A stretch of DNA of 64,000 bases from Halomonas almeriensis (GCF_030409235.1 NZ_JAUFPO010000006.1:124001-188000); one strand, 5' to 3'. Positions 8,069 to 19,040 are shown, counted from the first letter of the stretch. A program made the numbers and translations. The notes: a model not told the origin generated them from the sequence alone.

Positions 8069-9142
8069 ATGAAGCGCATACGCATCACGCCGGCCTGGTA
8101 TTTCAGCGACGAGGCGGGCAATCAGCTGGACCCTCAGGTATTCGTGCTGCTGGAGGGTGTGCATCGCCATGGCAAGCTCACCGAAGCCGCGCGGATGGCC
8201 GGGGTTTCCTACCGCCATGCCTGGAACCTGCTCGGCAAGTGGCAGGAGTTCTTCGGCATCAGCCTGGTCGAGCTGCAGCGCGGCAAGGGAGCACATCTGT
8301 CGCCGCTCGGGGAGAAGCTCCTGTGGGCGGAGCAGCGTGTCATCGCGCGCCTGGGCCCGCAGCTGGAAAGCCTCGGCTCGGAGCTCAATCTGGCCATTCA
8401 GCAGACCCTGGAAGGCGTTAAGCCGGTATTACGCCTCTATGCCAGCCACGGCTATGCCGTGGAACTGCTCCCGGAATATCTCGAGGAGCTGCGCCTGGAC
8501 CTGCAATATTGCAGCCCCCGCGAGGCCCTGGTCGGCCTGAATCGCGGAGCCTGTGACCTGGCCGGTTTCCATCTGCCCCAGGGCGCGGTCGGAGCGCGCC
8601 TGGCGCGAAGCTATCGACACCTGCTCAAGCCGCGCAGCCATCGGGTGCTGCGCTTCATCACGCGCCGCCAGGGGTTGATGCTGCGACCGGGCAACCCCTG
8701 CGGGGTTGAGGGGTTGGCGACGCTGGTCGAAGGGCAGGCACGTTTCATCAACCGCCAGCCCGATTCCGGCACCCGCGCCCTGCTGGACGGTCTGCTGCGC
8801 GATGCCGGTCTGTCATCCCGATACATTCAGGGCTATGAACTCGAGGAATACACCCACTCGGCGGTAGCCGCCTATATTGCCGCCGGCATGGCCGATGTCG
8901 GCTTCGGGGTGGAGGCAGCGGCGCGTCGCTTCGGGCTGGATTTCCTGCCACTGGCCAGCGAGGATTATCTGCTGGTCTGTCATCATCGCAGCCTGAGCGA
9001 GCCAAGGCTCGAGAGCTTCCGCGAGGTGCTGGCGAGTGACGCCTTTCAACAGGCGGTGTCGGCATTGCCGGGCTACAGCCTGAATCGCTGTGGTGAGGTC
9101 GAGGGCGTCGAGGCGCTGCTGAGGGCCCCGGCTCAGACCTGA
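8069..9142 (+). CDS. ModE-type winged-helix regulator fused to a periplasmic-binding-protein-like domain; likely fds operon regulator
   Basis: 357 residues. Residues 1-95 form a ModE-like winged helix (KLTEAARMAGVSYRHAW is the helix-turn-helix, about 36-52). Residues about 115-330 form a PBP-like ligand-binding domain (PF12727-type) including RFINRQPDSGTR. Such one-component regulators sense a small ligand, possibly molybdate or a formate-related metabolite (inferred). It is divergent from fdsG with 130 bp between them. No Shine-Dalgarno is visible before the ATG, and the start lies inside one of two ATATGAA repeats (8051-8057, 8067-8073), suggesting autoregulation or a short leader. This is not the LysR-type FdsR of Cupriavidus. 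Confidence 0.82.
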   Translation: MKRIRITPAWYFSDEAGNQLDPQVFVLLEGVHRHGKLTEAARMAGVSYRHAWNLLGKWQEFFGISLVELQRGKGAHLSPLGEKLLWAEQRVIARLGPQLESLGSELNLAIQQTLEGVKPVLRLYASHGYAVELLPEYLEELRLDLQYCSPREALVGLNRGACDLAGFHLPQGAVGARLARSYRHLLKPRSHRVLRFITRRQGLMLRPGNPCGVEGLATLVEGQARFINRQPDSGTRALLDGLLRDAGLSSRYIQGYELEEYTHSAVAAYIAAGMADVGFGVEAAARRFGLDFLPLASEDYLLVCHHRSLSEPRLESFREVLASDAFQQAVSALPGYSLNRCGEVEGVEALLRAPAQT

Positions 9143-10509
9143 CGCAGGTACCAGTCATACTCCAGCTGGCTGACCGCCTGCAGGGCCAGGTCGCGCTCGG
9201 CGCGGCGATTGGCGATGAAGACCTTCAGGAAGTCGCGCCCCAGGGCTTCGTTTAACACCGGGTCCTGTTCCAGCAGGTCGAGCGCCTGGCGCCAGCTGTT
9301 GGTGAGACTCGGGGCGACCTGGGCATAGGCGTTGCCGGTAATCGCCGCCGGCGGCGTCAGTCGATGACGCAGGCCGTGGTCGATGGCGGCCAGCAGGCTG
9401 GCCATCAGCAGGTAAGGATTGACATCGGCACCGGCTACGCGATGCTCGAGGCGGCGGGCGGCATTGGGGCCGGAGGGAATGCGGATGGCCACCGTGCGAT
9501 TGTCGAAGCCCCAGGTGGGCGCCATGGGCACATAGAGTCCCGGCTGAAAGCGCCGTAGGGCGTTCAGGTTGGGCGCCAGCAGGCCCATCGAGGCCGGCAT
9601 GCTGTTGCACAGCCCTGCTACGGCCTGCCTGAGAGAGGCTGTGCCCAGCGGGTCGCCATCCTCGGCGGCAAAGAGGTTGTGGCCCTCGGCATCCAGAAGG
9701 CTGATGTGCACATGAGTGCCATTGCCGGCCTCATTGCCATAGGGCTTGGCCATGAAGGTGGCATCGAAGCCCTGGCTCAACGCCACCCCCTTGATCAGGC
9801 GCTTGAGCAGCACGGCGTGATCGCAGGCGGCGAGGGCATCATCGCCATGGCGAAGGTTGATTTCGAACTGCCCGGGCGCGCACTCCTTGAGCGTCGTGTC
9901 CAGCGGCAGCCCCTGCTGCTCGGCGGCCAGATGAATGGCATCGATGAAGTCGGCATATTCATCCAGCTCGCCGATCGAGTACAGCTGGCTCTGGGTGGCG
10001 CGCTCGCCACTGCAGGGCGACAGGGGAGGCTGAATCATACCCCGGGCGTCGCGCTGGCGGTCGACCAGATAGAACTCCAGCTCCAGGGCAACCACCGGTG
10101 TCAGCCCCGTTGCCCGGAAGCGGCCGAGCACATGGCGCAATACCTGGCGCGGGTCGGCAAAGAAGCCGCTGCCGTCGGCCTCGACCATGCTCATCAACAG
10201 CTGCGCCTGGCGCCCGTCACGCAGCCAGGGGCTGGGCATCAGCGTGCCGGGCAGGGGCTGGCAGACACGGTCGCCATCGCCGCTGTCGAGCCCCAGCCCC
10301 GTGGCCTCCACGGTGTTGCCATGAATGTCCAGGGCGAAGACCGAGGCCGGCAGGTTGACGCCCTCCCGATAGACCTTCTCCAGGTTCTCGCGGGGAATGC
10401 GCTTGCCCCTCAACACGCCGTTGAGGTCGCTGATCAGCAGGTCAATGCTGGTGATCTCGGGGTGTTGCGTCAGGAAGGTGCGGGCCTCGTCGATGGGCTG
10501 GTCTGACAT
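9133..10509 (-). CDS. puuA: Glutamine synthetase family protein, gamma-glutamylpolyamine synthetase (PuuA-like)
   Basis: 458 residues, close to the size of PuuA. It has the glutamine synthetase N-terminal fold and catalytic domain (ATP/glutamate site GNGTHVHISL; late SGPNAARRLEHR). The start MSDQPIDEAR is chosen because AGGTG precedes it; an open extension further upstream has no support. PuuA ligates glutamate to putrescine, the first step of the gamma-glutamyl route of polyamine catabolism. The divergent neighbour is a PuuC-like dehydrogenase, which fits this role. The 3' end overlaps the regulator gene tail by 10 bp. Substrate (putrescine or another amine) is inferred. Confidence 0.85.
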   Translation of the reverse strand: MSDQPIDEARTFLTQHPEITSIDLLISDLNGVLRGKRIPRENLEKVYREGVNLPASVFALDIHGNTVEATGLGLDSGDGDRVCQPLPGTLMPSPWLRDGRQAQLLMSMVEADGSGFFADPRQVLRHVLGRFRATGLTPVVALELEFYLVDRQRDARGMIQPPLSPCSGERATQSQLYSIGELDEYADFIDAIHLAAEQQGLPLDTTLKECAPGQFEINLRHGDDALAACDHAVLLKRLIKGVALSQGFDATFMAKPYGNEAGNGTHVHISLLDAEGHNLFAAEDGDPLGTASLRQAVAGLCNSMPASMGLLAPNLNALRRFQPGLYVPMAPTWGFDNRTVAIRIPSGPNAARRLEHRVAGADVNPYLLMASLLAAIDHGLRHRLTPPAAITGNAYAQVAPSLTNSWRQALDLLEQDPVLNEALGRDFLKVFIANRRAERDLALQAVSQLEYDWYLRQV

Positions 10510-10692
10510 GCGGACACCTGATGGCATGGAAGGTAACGGCATTGTCCGCAATATCCCGGCCGGCGTCCATGTATTGACCGGCCCAACGGATGACCGGGCG
10601 CATTGGCAAGCCAGGGCTGGCTGTGTATGTTGGTCGTCAGATTGCCCCCATCGCATTCGGCTCGACATGCCCCGGGCCAGAGGAGTGACCCC

Positions 10693-12225
10693 ATGACATC
10701 GCCTGCGCCAAGTTCCGGTACCGCCCCGCAAAGCCTGGACGACTGGCGGGCCCTGGCGGATGCACTGCGACCGGAGAGCCGCGCCTACATCGCCGATGAC
10801 TTTGTCGACGCCGTCAGTGGCGAGACCTTTACCTCCGTCAATCCGGCGACCGGCCAGACCCTGGCGGAAGTGGCCAGTTGCGACGAGGCGGATGCAGAAG
10901 CCGCGGTGACGGTGGCTCGGCGGGCGTTCGAACAAGGCGCCTGGTCACGCCTGGCGCCCGGCAGTCGCAAGGTGGTACTCCTGCGACTGGCCGACCTGCT
11001 GGAAGCCAATCGCCATGAACTGGCCCTGCTCGACAGCCTCGACATGGGCAAGCCGGTGTCCAGCGCCCTCGGGGACATGGCGGGCGCCATCGGTTGTCTG
11101 CGCCACCATGCCGAATCCATCGACAAGCTGTATGGCGAGGTGGCTCCCACCGCCGAGGACAGCCTGGGCCTGGTGCTGCGTCAGCCGCTGGGCGTGGTGG
11201 CCTCCATCGTGCCCTGGAATTTTCCAATGATGATGACCGCCTGGAAAATCGCCCCGGCGCTGGCCGCCGGCAACAGTGTCATCCTCAAGCCTTCGGAAAA
11301 GTCGCCGCTGTCGGCGCTGCGCCTGGCCCAGCTGACCCGGGACGCCGGGCTGCCGACCGGCGTCTTTCAGGTGCTGCCGGGCTTCGGTCATACGGTGGGT
11401 AAGGCGCTGGCGCTGTCGATGGGCGTCGACTGTCTGGCCTTCACCGGCTCGACCGGCGTCGGCAAGCAGTTGATGCAGTACGCCGGCCAGTCGAACCTCA
11501 AGCGGGTCTACCTGGAGTGCGGGGGCAAGAGTCCCAACCTGGTGTTCGGCGACTGCAAGGACCTGGATCGGGTGGCCGAACATGCCGCCGCCGCCATCTT
11601 CCACAATCAGGGGGAGGTGTGCATTGCCGGCTCGCGACTGCTGGTCGACAACACCATTCGCGACACCTTCGTCGATAAGGTGCTGGCCGCGGCCGAGCGC
11701 ATGCAGCCCGGCGACCCGCTCGACCCGGACAGCTTTATGGGCGCCATGGTCGACCGCACCCAGCATCAGCGCGTCCTGGATTATATCCGCCAGGGCGTGG
11801 CCGAGGGGGCGATCCTGAGGACCGGTGGGCAGGCCATGCAGGGTGAGGGAGTCAACGGTCAGGGGCTGTTCATACAGCCCACGGTGTTCGATGCTGTCAC
11901 CGATAACATGACCATCGGCCGTGAAGAGATCTTCGGGCCGGTGCTGGCGGTATTCGGCTTCGACACCGAGGAAGAGGCGCTGCGCCTGGCCAACGACAGC
12001 GACTATGGTCTGGCGGCCGGAGTCTGGAGCCAGGACATCGATCGAATCATGCGCGTCTCGCGGCGCCTGCAATCCGGCCAGGTCTTCGTCAACAACTGGG
12101 CCGACATGGATCAAACGGTGCCTTTCGGCGGCGTCAAGCAGTCCGGCAATGGCCGCGACAAGTCCCACCACTCTTTGGAGGAATATTCCGACCTGAAGAC
12201 CGTATGGATGACGCTGGACCCCTGA
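10693..12225 (+). CDS. puuC: Aldehyde dehydrogenase, gamma-glutamyl-gamma-aminobutyraldehyde dehydrogenase-like (PuuC)
   Basis: 510 residues of the NAD(P)+ aldehyde dehydrogenase superfamily. The start ATG at 10693 follows AGGAG with 7-base spacing; the frame is open further upstream without an SD. PWNFPMMM is the coenzyme-binding motif, Glu275 (YLECGGKSP) the general base and Cys310 (NQGEVCIAG) the nucleophile. In polyamine catabolism PuuC oxidises gamma-glutamyl-gamma-aminobutyraldehyde. It is divergent from the puuA-like gene across 183 bp. Substrate could also be another amino-aldehyde. Confidence 0.87.
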   Translation: MTSPAPSSGTAPQSLDDWRALADALRPESRAYIADDFVDAVSGETFTSVNPATGQTLAEVASCDEADAEAAVTVARRAFEQGAWSRLAPGSRKVVLLRLADLLEANRHELALLDSLDMGKPVSSALGDMAGAIGCLRHHAESIDKLYGEVAPTAEDSLGLVLRQPLGVVASIVPWNFPMMMTAWKIAPALAAGNSVILKPSEKSPLSALRLAQLTRDAGLPTGVFQVLPGFGHTVGKALALSMGVDCLAFTGSTGVGKQLMQYAGQSNLKRVYLECGGKSPNLVFGDCKDLDRVAEHAAAAIFHNQGEVCIAGSRLLVDNTIRDTFVDKVLAAAERMQPGDPLDPDSFMGAMVDRTQHQRVLDYIRQGVAEGAILRTGGQAMQGEGVNGQGLFIQPTVFDAVTDNMTIGREEIFGPVLAVFGFDTEEEALRLANDSDYGLAAGVWSQDIDRIMRVSRRLQSGQVFVNNWADMDQTVPFGGVKQSGNGRDKSHHSLEEYSDLKTVWMTLDP

Positions 12226-12350
12226 GGGTCGGGCATCCAGCGAACCGCAGGGAACCGCGGCGGCAGGAACCGGCATCGGCGCTCGATGTCGGGCAGTAAA
12301 GACGTGACAAGGCCTGAAGTTTCATTCCGCTACCCGTAGGAGTCGACAGG

Positions 12351-12518
12351 ATGCTGGGCATGTTCAAGAGCGATCCGTTGAAGAAGTTGCAGAAGGATTA
12401 CGAGAAGAAACTCGAGCAGGCTATGGAGGCCTCGCGCAACGGCGACATGCGCGCCAATGCCGAGCTGACCGAAGAAGCCGAGGCGCTTCGCGAGAAGATC
12501 GAGCAATTGAAGTCCTGA
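12351..12518 (+). CDS. Small DUF6435-type protein
   Basis: A 55-codon gene with TAGGAG upstream of the ATG. The peptide begins MLGMFKSDPLKKLQKDY and continues as a charged amphipathic helix ending EKIEQLKS. It matches a family of very short proteins (DUF6435) with the same FKSDPxKKLxK start, common in marine and halophilic gammaproteobacteria. No function is known. It contains no membrane segment or cysteine. The frame, SD and family resemblance together support it despite its size. Confidence 0.75.
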   Translation: MLGMFKSDPLKKLQKDYEKKLEQAMEASRNGDMRANAELTEEAEALREKIEQLKS

Positions 12519-12552
12519 GCCGCTCACGGCTCAGGCAGGTGTGTGGCATTGC

Positions 12553-13089
12553 TCAATGGCGGGAGCGGCGCACGCCCTGCAGAATCCAGGCGTCATTGGG
12601 AATCGGCTCTGCGTGACCATGCAGGACGCGTAGGCCGCCGGTACCCTCCATGATAATCGCCTGTACGCTCTGCGGGTCGATGACGTTGGCGGCTCGCATG
12701 GCGGTCCGCAGGTCGTCCTCGGTGACCCGCGCACAATCCATGTTGTCCCATAGGATCTCGCCGCCTGCCTGCATCAGTAGGATGGGCGGTGAGTCGATGG
12801 TGCGGCGAACGGCATCGCGTCGTCGCCGCCACCCGGAGACCACCACCTGCAGGCCGTAGAGCGTGGTAAGTCCAACCAGGCCTGGAAGCAGGGCGCCGGG
12901 GCCGGTCACCACCGTGGAGGCCATGATGGAGCCGATGGCGATGGTGGCGGCGATATCGAAGGACGACAGCTGGGCAAAGCTGCGCACGCCGCACAGCTTG
13001 GCCAGCACCAGGATCAGCAGATACATGGCCAGCACCGTGCCCATGGTCTGCAGCATGTCCAGCATCGTCGTAACCATTTCGTCTGTCAT
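12553..13089 (-). CDS. YetF/DUF421-family membrane protein
   Basis: 178 residues from an ATG with GGAG nine bases upstream; an ATG at 13113 (no good SD) would add 8 residues. Two to three N-terminal hydrophobic helices (LAMYLLILVLAKL, then AATIAIGSIMAST) are followed by a small cytoplasmic domain containing a PPILLMQAGG segment. This is the DUF421/YetF layout, of unknown biochemical function. It lies just after gatB on the same strand and may be its operon tail. Confidence 0.8.
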   Translation of the reverse strand: MTDEMVTTMLDMLQTMGTVLAMYLLILVLAKLCGVRSFAQLSSFDIAATIAIGSIMASTVVTGPGALLPGLVGLTTLYGLQVVVSGWRRRRDAVRRTIDSPPILLMQAGGEILWDNMDCARVTEDDLRTAMRAANVIDPQSVQAIIMEGTGGLRVLHGHAEPIPNDAWILQGVRRSRH

Positions 13090-13120
13090 CTGGCCTGTCT
13101 CCACGCGGTTCATCGCGCCC

Positions 13121-14587
13121 TCAGCAGAGGGCGTCAAGTTTTTCCTTGAGCAGGCCGTTGACCTGCTGAGGGTTGGCCGTACCGCGCGAGGCCTTCATGA
13201 CCTGGCCGACGAAATAGCCGATCATCTTGCCGCGCTTTTCCGGCTCGGCGTCACGGTACTGGGCGACCTGCGCCGGGCTCTCGGCGATGACCTGGTCGAT
13301 CATGGCCTCGATGGCGCCGCTGTCGGTGACCTGCTTGAGCCCCTTGGCTTCGATAAGGGTGTCGGCGCTGTTGTCGGCATTGCCACCCTCCCCCTGCCAC
13401 ATGGCCTGGAAGACGTCCTTGGCGGCCTTGCCGTTGATGGTGTCGTCCAGCACACGGGTGATCAGCAGGCCGAGCTGTTCGGCGGAGACCGGACTGTCAT
13501 CGATCGTCAGGCCTTCACGGTTCAGCGCCCCGGAGAGCTCGCCCTGCACCCAGTTGGCGGCCTGCTTGGCGTCACCGCAGGTGTTCCTGACGCGCTCGAA
13601 ATATTCGGCCATGGCGCGGCTGGCGGACAGCACACCGGCGTCATAGGCGGACAGCCCCAACTCGTGCTGGAAGCGGGCGCGCTTGTCCGCTGGCAGCTCC
13701 GGCAGGTTGGCGCGCAGGTGGTCGACGTACGCCTGGTCGAGTACCACCGGCAACAGGTCCGGGCAGGGGAAGTAACGGTAGTCGTTGGCTTCCTCCTTGG
13801 TGCGCATGCTGCGGGTTTCATCGGCTTCGGGGTCGTAGAGGCGGGTTTCCTGGACCACTTCGCCGCCGTCCTCGATCAGCTCGATCTGTCGCTCGACCTC
13901 GAACTCGATGGCGCGCTCGACGAAGCGGAAGGAGTTGACGTTCTTGATTTCGGCACGGGTGCCGAAGGCCTCCTGGCCCCTGGGCCTGACCGAGACGTTG
14001 ACGTCGCAGCGCATCGAGCCCTCGGCCATGTTGCCGTCCGAGATGCCCAGATAGGTGACGATGGAGTGAATGGCCTTGAGGTAGGCTGCCGCTTCCTTCG
14101 CCGAGCGCATGTCGGGTTCCGAGACGATCTCCAGAAGCGGCGTGCCGGCACGGTTAAGGTCGATGCCGGTCATGCCGTGAAGGTCTTCGTGCAGCGACTT
14201 GCCGGCATCCTCCTCGAGGTGCGCATGGTGCACCCGAATGTGCCGGGTCGAGCCGTCCTCCAGGCTGATTTCGACCTCGCCGGCCTCGACGATGGGCTGG
14301 TACATCTGGCTGGTCTGGTAGCCCTTGGGCAGGTCGGCATAGAAGTAGTTCTTGCGGTCGAAGACGGAGACCTCGGGAATCTCGGCGTTGACGCCAAGGC
14401 CGAACTGGACCGCCATGGCCACCGCGGACTCGTTGAGCACCGGCAGCACGCCGGGCAGGCCCAGGTCCACCGCACAGGCTTGGCTATTGGGCTCGGCGCC
14501 GAAGGCGGTCGAGGCGCCGGAAAAGATCTTGGAACGGGTAGCGAGCTGGACGTGGACCTCCAGACCGATCACGGTTTCCCATTGCAT
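13121..14587 (-). CDS. gatB: Aspartyl/glutamyl-tRNA(Asn/Gln) amidotransferase subunit B
   Basis: 488 residues with the GatB N-terminal kinase-like domain ([14 protein letters not shown] at the start; [12 protein letters not shown]) and the C-terminal tail/YqeY domain. GatB phosphorylates the misacylated Glu-tRNA(Gln) and receives ammonia from GatA to form Gln-tRNA(Gln). The ATG overlaps the gatA stop by 1 base, consistent with a co-translated gatCAB operon. Presence of GatCAB means that glutaminyl- and/or asparaginyl-tRNA is made, at least partly, by the indirect route. Confidence 0.97.
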   Translation of the reverse strand: MQWETVIGLEVHVQLATRSKIFSGASTAFGAEPNSQACAVDLGLPGVLPVLNESAVAMAVQFGLGVNAEIPEVSVFDRKNYFYADLPKGYQTSQMYQPIVEAGEVEISLEDGSTRHIRVHHAHLEEDAGKSLHEDLHGMTGIDLNRAGTPLLEIVSEPDMRSAKEAAAYLKAIHSIVTYLGISDGNMAEGSMRCDVNVSVRPRGQEAFGTRAEIKNVNSFRFVERAIEFEVERQIELIEDGGEVVQETRLYDPEADETRSMRTKEEANDYRYFPCPDLLPVVLDQAYVDHLRANLPELPADKRARFQHELGLSAYDAGVLSASRAMAEYFERVRNTCGDAKQAANWVQGELSGALNREGLTIDDSPVSAEQLGLLITRVLDDTINGKAAKDVFQAMWQGEGGNADNSADTLIEAKGLKQVTDSGAIEAMIDQVIAESPAQVAQYRDAEPEKRGKMIGYFVGQVMKASRGTANPQQVNGLLKEKLDALC

Positions 14588-16047
14588 CAGGCGGACTCCT
14601 CGGCGAAGGCGGGACGGCGCAGGTGCCAGTCGGTATTTTGCTGGAACTGATGGGCGACACCCAGCAGCTGAGCTTCGGCGAAATGCGTGCCGAGAATCTG
14701 CAGCCCCACGGGGCGGTTGCCGGCGAAGCCCGCCGGCACGCTGATGCCGGGTATGCCGGCCAGATTCACGGCAATGGTGTAGATGTCCTGCAGGTACATT
14801 GACACCGGATCCTTGTTGGCGCCCAGATCGAAGGCCGGCGTGGGGGAGGCCGGGCCCATCAGGACGTCGACTTCCTCGAAGGCATCCAGGAAGTCCTGGC
14901 GGATCAGGCGACGTACCTGTTGAGCCTTCTTGTAGTAGGCATCGAAGAAGCCCTCGGACAGGGTATGGGTGCCGATCAGGATGCGGCGCTTGACCTCGTC
15001 GCCGAAGCCCTCGGCACGGCTGCGCTTGTAGAGATCGATCAGGTCCGTCGGCGCCTCGCAGCGGTGGCCGAAGCGCACCCCGTCAAAGCGTGACAGGTTG
15101 GACGAGGCCTCGGCCGGCGCGATGACGTAATAGGCCGGAATGGCGTAATGCGTATGCGGCAGGCTGACCTCGCGCACCGTGGCGCCCAGGGATTCATACA
15201 CTTGAACGGCCTCGCGCACGGCCGCTTCGACCGCCGGATCGAGGCCGTCGCCGAAGTATTCCACTGGCAGGCCGATTTTCAGCCCATTCAAGGGCGCATC
15301 CAGCTCGCTTTGATAGTCGGGCACGCCGCGGGCCACGCTGGTCGAGTCGCGACCGTCGTGGCCGGCCATGGCCCCCAGCAGCAGGGCGCAGTCGGCCGCC
15401 GAGCGGGCCATCGGGCCGGCCTGGTCGAGGCTCGAGGCATAGGCAATCATGCCGTAGCGCGAGACGCGTCCATAGGTGGGTTTTAGGCCGGTGATGCCGC
15501 AGAAGGCCGCCGGCTGGCGGATCGAGCCGCCGGTATCGGTGCCCATGGCGGCGGGCACCAGGCCGGCGGCCACGGCCGCGGCGCTGCCCCCCGAGGAGCC
15601 ACCGGGGACGGCGCTCGGGTCCCAGGGGTTCTTCACCGGGCCGTAGAAGCTGTTCTCGTTGGACGAGCCCATGGCGAATTCGTCCATGTTGGTCTTGCCG
15701 AGGCTGACCGTGCCGGCCTCGGAGAGCTTCTCGACGATGGTCGCGTCATAGGGGGCGACAAAATTGTCGAGCATGCGCGAGCCACAGCTGGTCCTGACGC
15801 CGCGTGTGCAAAAGATGTCCTTGAGGGCCAGCGGCAGGCCGTTGAGCGGCCCGGCCTGGCCGTCGGCGCGTGTGGCATCGGCGCGGTCCGCGGCGCTCAG
15901 TGCCGGCTTGGCGGTGACGCTGATGAAGCTGTTGAGTCGGCCGTCCAGACGGTCGATGCGGCCGAGCAGCTCCTGAGTCAGCTCGCGGCTGGAAAACTCG
16001 CCGGCGCTCAGTCCGGTGGCGAGTTCGGTCAATGTCTTATCGTGCAT
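14587..16047 (-). CDS. gatA: Aspartyl/glutamyl-tRNA(Asn/Gln) amidotransferase subunit A
   Basis: 486 residues beginning [10 protein letters not shown], with GGAG 10 bases upstream. The amidase-signature Ser-cisSer-Lys triad is visible as Lys76 (LALKDIFC), Ser151 (PGGSSGGS) and Ser175 ([10 protein letters not shown]). GatA hydrolyses glutamine and channels ammonia to GatB. It sits between gatC and gatB. Full length and intact. Confidence 0.97.
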   Translation of the reverse strand: MHDKTLTELATGLSAGEFSSRELTQELLGRIDRLDGRLNSFISVTAKPALSAADRADATRADGQAGPLNGLPLALKDIFCTRGVRTSCGSRMLDNFVAPYDATIVEKLSEAGTVSLGKTNMDEFAMGSSNENSFYGPVKNPWDPSAVPGGSSGGSAAAVAAGLVPAAMGTDTGGSIRQPAAFCGITGLKPTYGRVSRYGMIAYASSLDQAGPMARSAADCALLLGAMAGHDGRDSTSVARGVPDYQSELDAPLNGLKIGLPVEYFGDGLDPAVEAAVREAVQVYESLGATVREVSLPHTHYAIPAYYVIAPAEASSNLSRFDGVRFGHRCEAPTDLIDLYKRSRAEGFGDEVKRRILIGTHTLSEGFFDAYYKKAQQVRRLIRQDFLDAFEEVDVLMGPASPTPAFDLGANKDPVSMYLQDIYTIAVNLAGIPGISVPAGFAGNRPVGLQILGTHFAEAQLLGVAHQFQQNTDWHLRRPAFAEESA

Positions 16048-16092
16048 GGGGCCTGGGCTCCGTGATGACATGGCGTTGACGGCGACAGCGGG

Positions 16093-16380
16093 TCATTCGA
16101 CGACCCTGGGCACCAGGTAGAGGCCGTTTTCCACGGCCGGCGCACACTGCTGGAAGTGATCGCGCTGGTCGGTTTCGGTGACTTCGTCGGCGCGAAGCCG
16201 CTGAGTGGCGTCCAGAGGGTGTGCCATGGGGGTGACGCCCTCGGTATCTAGAGATTGCAGCTGGTCGACCATTTCCAGGATGCGACCCAGGTCATCGAGG
16301 TAATGAGTGGCGTCGCCTTCGTCCAGGCCCAGCCGGGCCAGATGGGCGGCCCTGAGAACGTCTGCGTGTTCGATCGCCAT
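16093..16380 (-). CDS. gatC: Aspartyl/glutamyl-tRNA(Asn/Gln) amidotransferase subunit C
   Basis: 95 residues: an N-terminal three-helix part (VLRAAHLARLGLDE) and an extended C-terminal belt ending in the family-typical LVPRVVE. GatC clamps GatA and GatB together. It is the first gene of gatCAB and is divergent from mreB over 181 bp, as in Pseudomonas. The start ATG is followed by MAIEHADVL; an open frame extends further upstream without family similarity. Confidence 0.95.
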   Translation of the reverse strand: MAIEHADVLRAAHLARLGLDEGDATHYLDDLGRILEMVDQLQSLDTEGVTPMAHPLDATQRLRADEVTETDQRDHFQQCAPAVENGLYLVPRVVE

Positions 16381-16429
16381 GATCGGGGTCCTCGCGAGGG
16401 TGTGGGAGTTGTGCCAGAAAGGCGAATAA

Positions 16430-17599
<1,170 letters not shown>

Positions 17600-17614
17600 C
17601 CGGGGAGGTTCCCT

Positions 17615-18541
17615 ATCAAGCCGCTGTTCTCGCATGGGGCGGTGCCCTGGGGCCGTATGCTGGTGTGTGCCACCCTTGCCATTGCCCTGATGGTCGCCGA
17701 CCTGCGCTTCTCGCGCATGGATTCGGTGCGTGCGCAACTCTCCACCCTGGTGGCGCCGGTTCAGTGGGTGGTCAGCTTGCCCAGTGACCTGCTCAACTGG
17801 GGGGCGCTGGTGCTTTCCGACCAGCGTGAGCTGGTGGAAGAAAATCGCCGTCTGCGCGAGCAGGTGCTCAGCCTGTCCCACCGTGTGCAACGCATGGCGA
17901 GCCTTCAGGCAGAAAATGTCCGCCTGCGGGAATTGCTGGCGGCCAGCAAGCAGGACGACATCCCCTTCGTAACCGCGGAACTCCTGTCCCTCGACCCGGA
18001 TCCCTTCACGCATCGCATGGTGCTTGACCGCGGGCGTCGCAACGGGGTCTTCGTCGGCCAGCCGGTCATGGACGCATCCGGCCTGGTTGGTCAGGTAACA
18101 TCGGTCTCGGCCTACTCGAGTCGCGTGCTGCTGGTCACCGATGCCAGTCATGCGCTGCCCGTCCAGGTCAATCGCAATGGCCAGCGTTTCGTGGTCCAGG
18201 GCGCAGGGCGAGACGCCAGCCTCAATGTGCTGCATGTGCCGGACACGGCCGACATCCGTGAGGATGATCTGCTGGTGACGTCCGGCTTGGCCGACCGCTT
18301 CCCGGCGGGCTTCCCGGTGGCGCGCGTCGACGAGGTGGTGCACGACCCGGGCGAGCCCTTTGCCCGCGTGGTGGCCAGTCCGGTGGCCAAGCTGCAGCGT
18401 TCGCGGCATTTCCTGCTGCTCTTTCCCCCCGAGCCCCGCAATGCCGATGGCAGCGGGGGCTGGGAGGTCGCCCTGGACCCGGTCGCCGTCGAGGCGGCGC
18501 GCCAGGTGATGGGTGACCCAGAGCCGGAGGAGACCCCCTGA
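17615..18541 (+). CDS. mreC: Rod shape-determining protein MreC, apparent non-canonical AUC start
   Basis: About 308 residues. A hydrophobic helix (MLVCATLAIALMVADLRF) is followed by a coiled coil (about 65-100) and two beta-barrel subdomains (VFVGQPVMDASGLVGQV). MreC links MreB to the periplasmic elongation machinery. The conserved N-terminus KPLFS begins immediately after an ATC codon at 17615 that lies 6 bases from a GGGGAGG ribosome site. No ATG, GTG or TTG lies between the mreB stop (same frame, 17597-17599) and that point. The next possible starts, GTG 17642 or ATG 17657, would delete the conserved end. I therefore place the start at ATC; a sequencing error (ATG to ATC) is the alternative. 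The stop overlaps mreD by 1 base. Confidence 0.85.
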   Translation: MKPLFSHGAVPWGRMLVCATLAIALMVADLRFSRMDSVRAQLSTLVAPVQWVVSLPSDLLNWGALVLSDQRELVEENRRLREQVLSLSHRVQRMASLQAENVRLRELLAASKQDDIPFVTAELLSLDPDPFTHRMVLDRGRRNGVFVGQPVMDASGLVGQVTSVSAYSSRVLLVTDASHALPVQVNRNGQRFVVQGAGRDASLNVLHVPDTADIREDDLLVTSGLADRFPAGFPVARVDEVVHDPGEPFARVVASPVAKLQRSRHFLLLFPPEPRNADGSGGWEVALDPVAVEAARQVMGDPEPEETP

Positions 18542-19029
18542 TGGCACGCGCGACCCCGACGTCCATGATCTGGGTATGGCTATCGATGCTGCTGGCGCTG
18601 TGCCTGCAGGTCATGCCCCTGGCCGAAGGCTGGCAGATCTGGCGGCCCGACTGGCTTGGGCTGATGCTGATCTACTGGTGCATGAAGACGCCGCAACGGG
18701 TTGGGGTCGTGCATGGCTTCGTGCTGGGGATACTGCTGGACCTCATCGAGGGCGTGCCCCTGGGACAGAATGCCTTGCTACTCTCTATGCTGGCCTTTCT
18801 CTGCTCCCTGGTCTATCCGCGTTTCCGTGCCTACTCACTGCTCCAGCAGGCCGTGTTGATCCTGGTGTTGCTGGGCTTTGTGCAGCTTGTCGAACAATGG
18901 CTGAGAACCCTGTTGGGGCCGTTCTCTATTCATCTGTCCTTCCTGTTGCCCTCCTTGATCGGGGCCGCGCTCTGGCCCTGGCTGACGACCCTGTTTCGGG
19001 CCATACGGCGGCAGGCTACCCGGTCATGA
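18541..19029 (+). CDS. mreD: Rod shape-determining protein MreD
   Basis: 162 residues, almost entirely hydrophobic with about five transmembrane helices, the usual MreD length and layout (early LCLQVMPL, then WLGLMLIYWC). It is part of the elongasome in the inner membrane, bridging MreC with RodA/PBP2. TGATG overlap with mreC implies coupled translation. The next gene, maf, begins 11 bp after the stop. Confidence 0.95.
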   Translation: MARATPTSMIWVWLSMLLALCLQVMPLAEGWQIWRPDWLGLMLIYWCMKTPQRVGVVHGFVLGILLDLIEGVPLGQNALLLSMLAFLCSLVYPRFRAYSLLQQAVLILVLLGFVQLVEQWLRTLLGPFSIHLSFLLPSLIGAALWPWLTTLFRAIRRQATRS

Positions 19030-19040
19030 AGGAGGCTGTC

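Noticed and set aside
10510..10935. Longer N-terminus for the PuuA-like synthetase
   Set aside because: The extension overlaps the divergent aldehyde dehydrogenase, lacks family similarity, and the ATG at 10509 has its own AGGTG.
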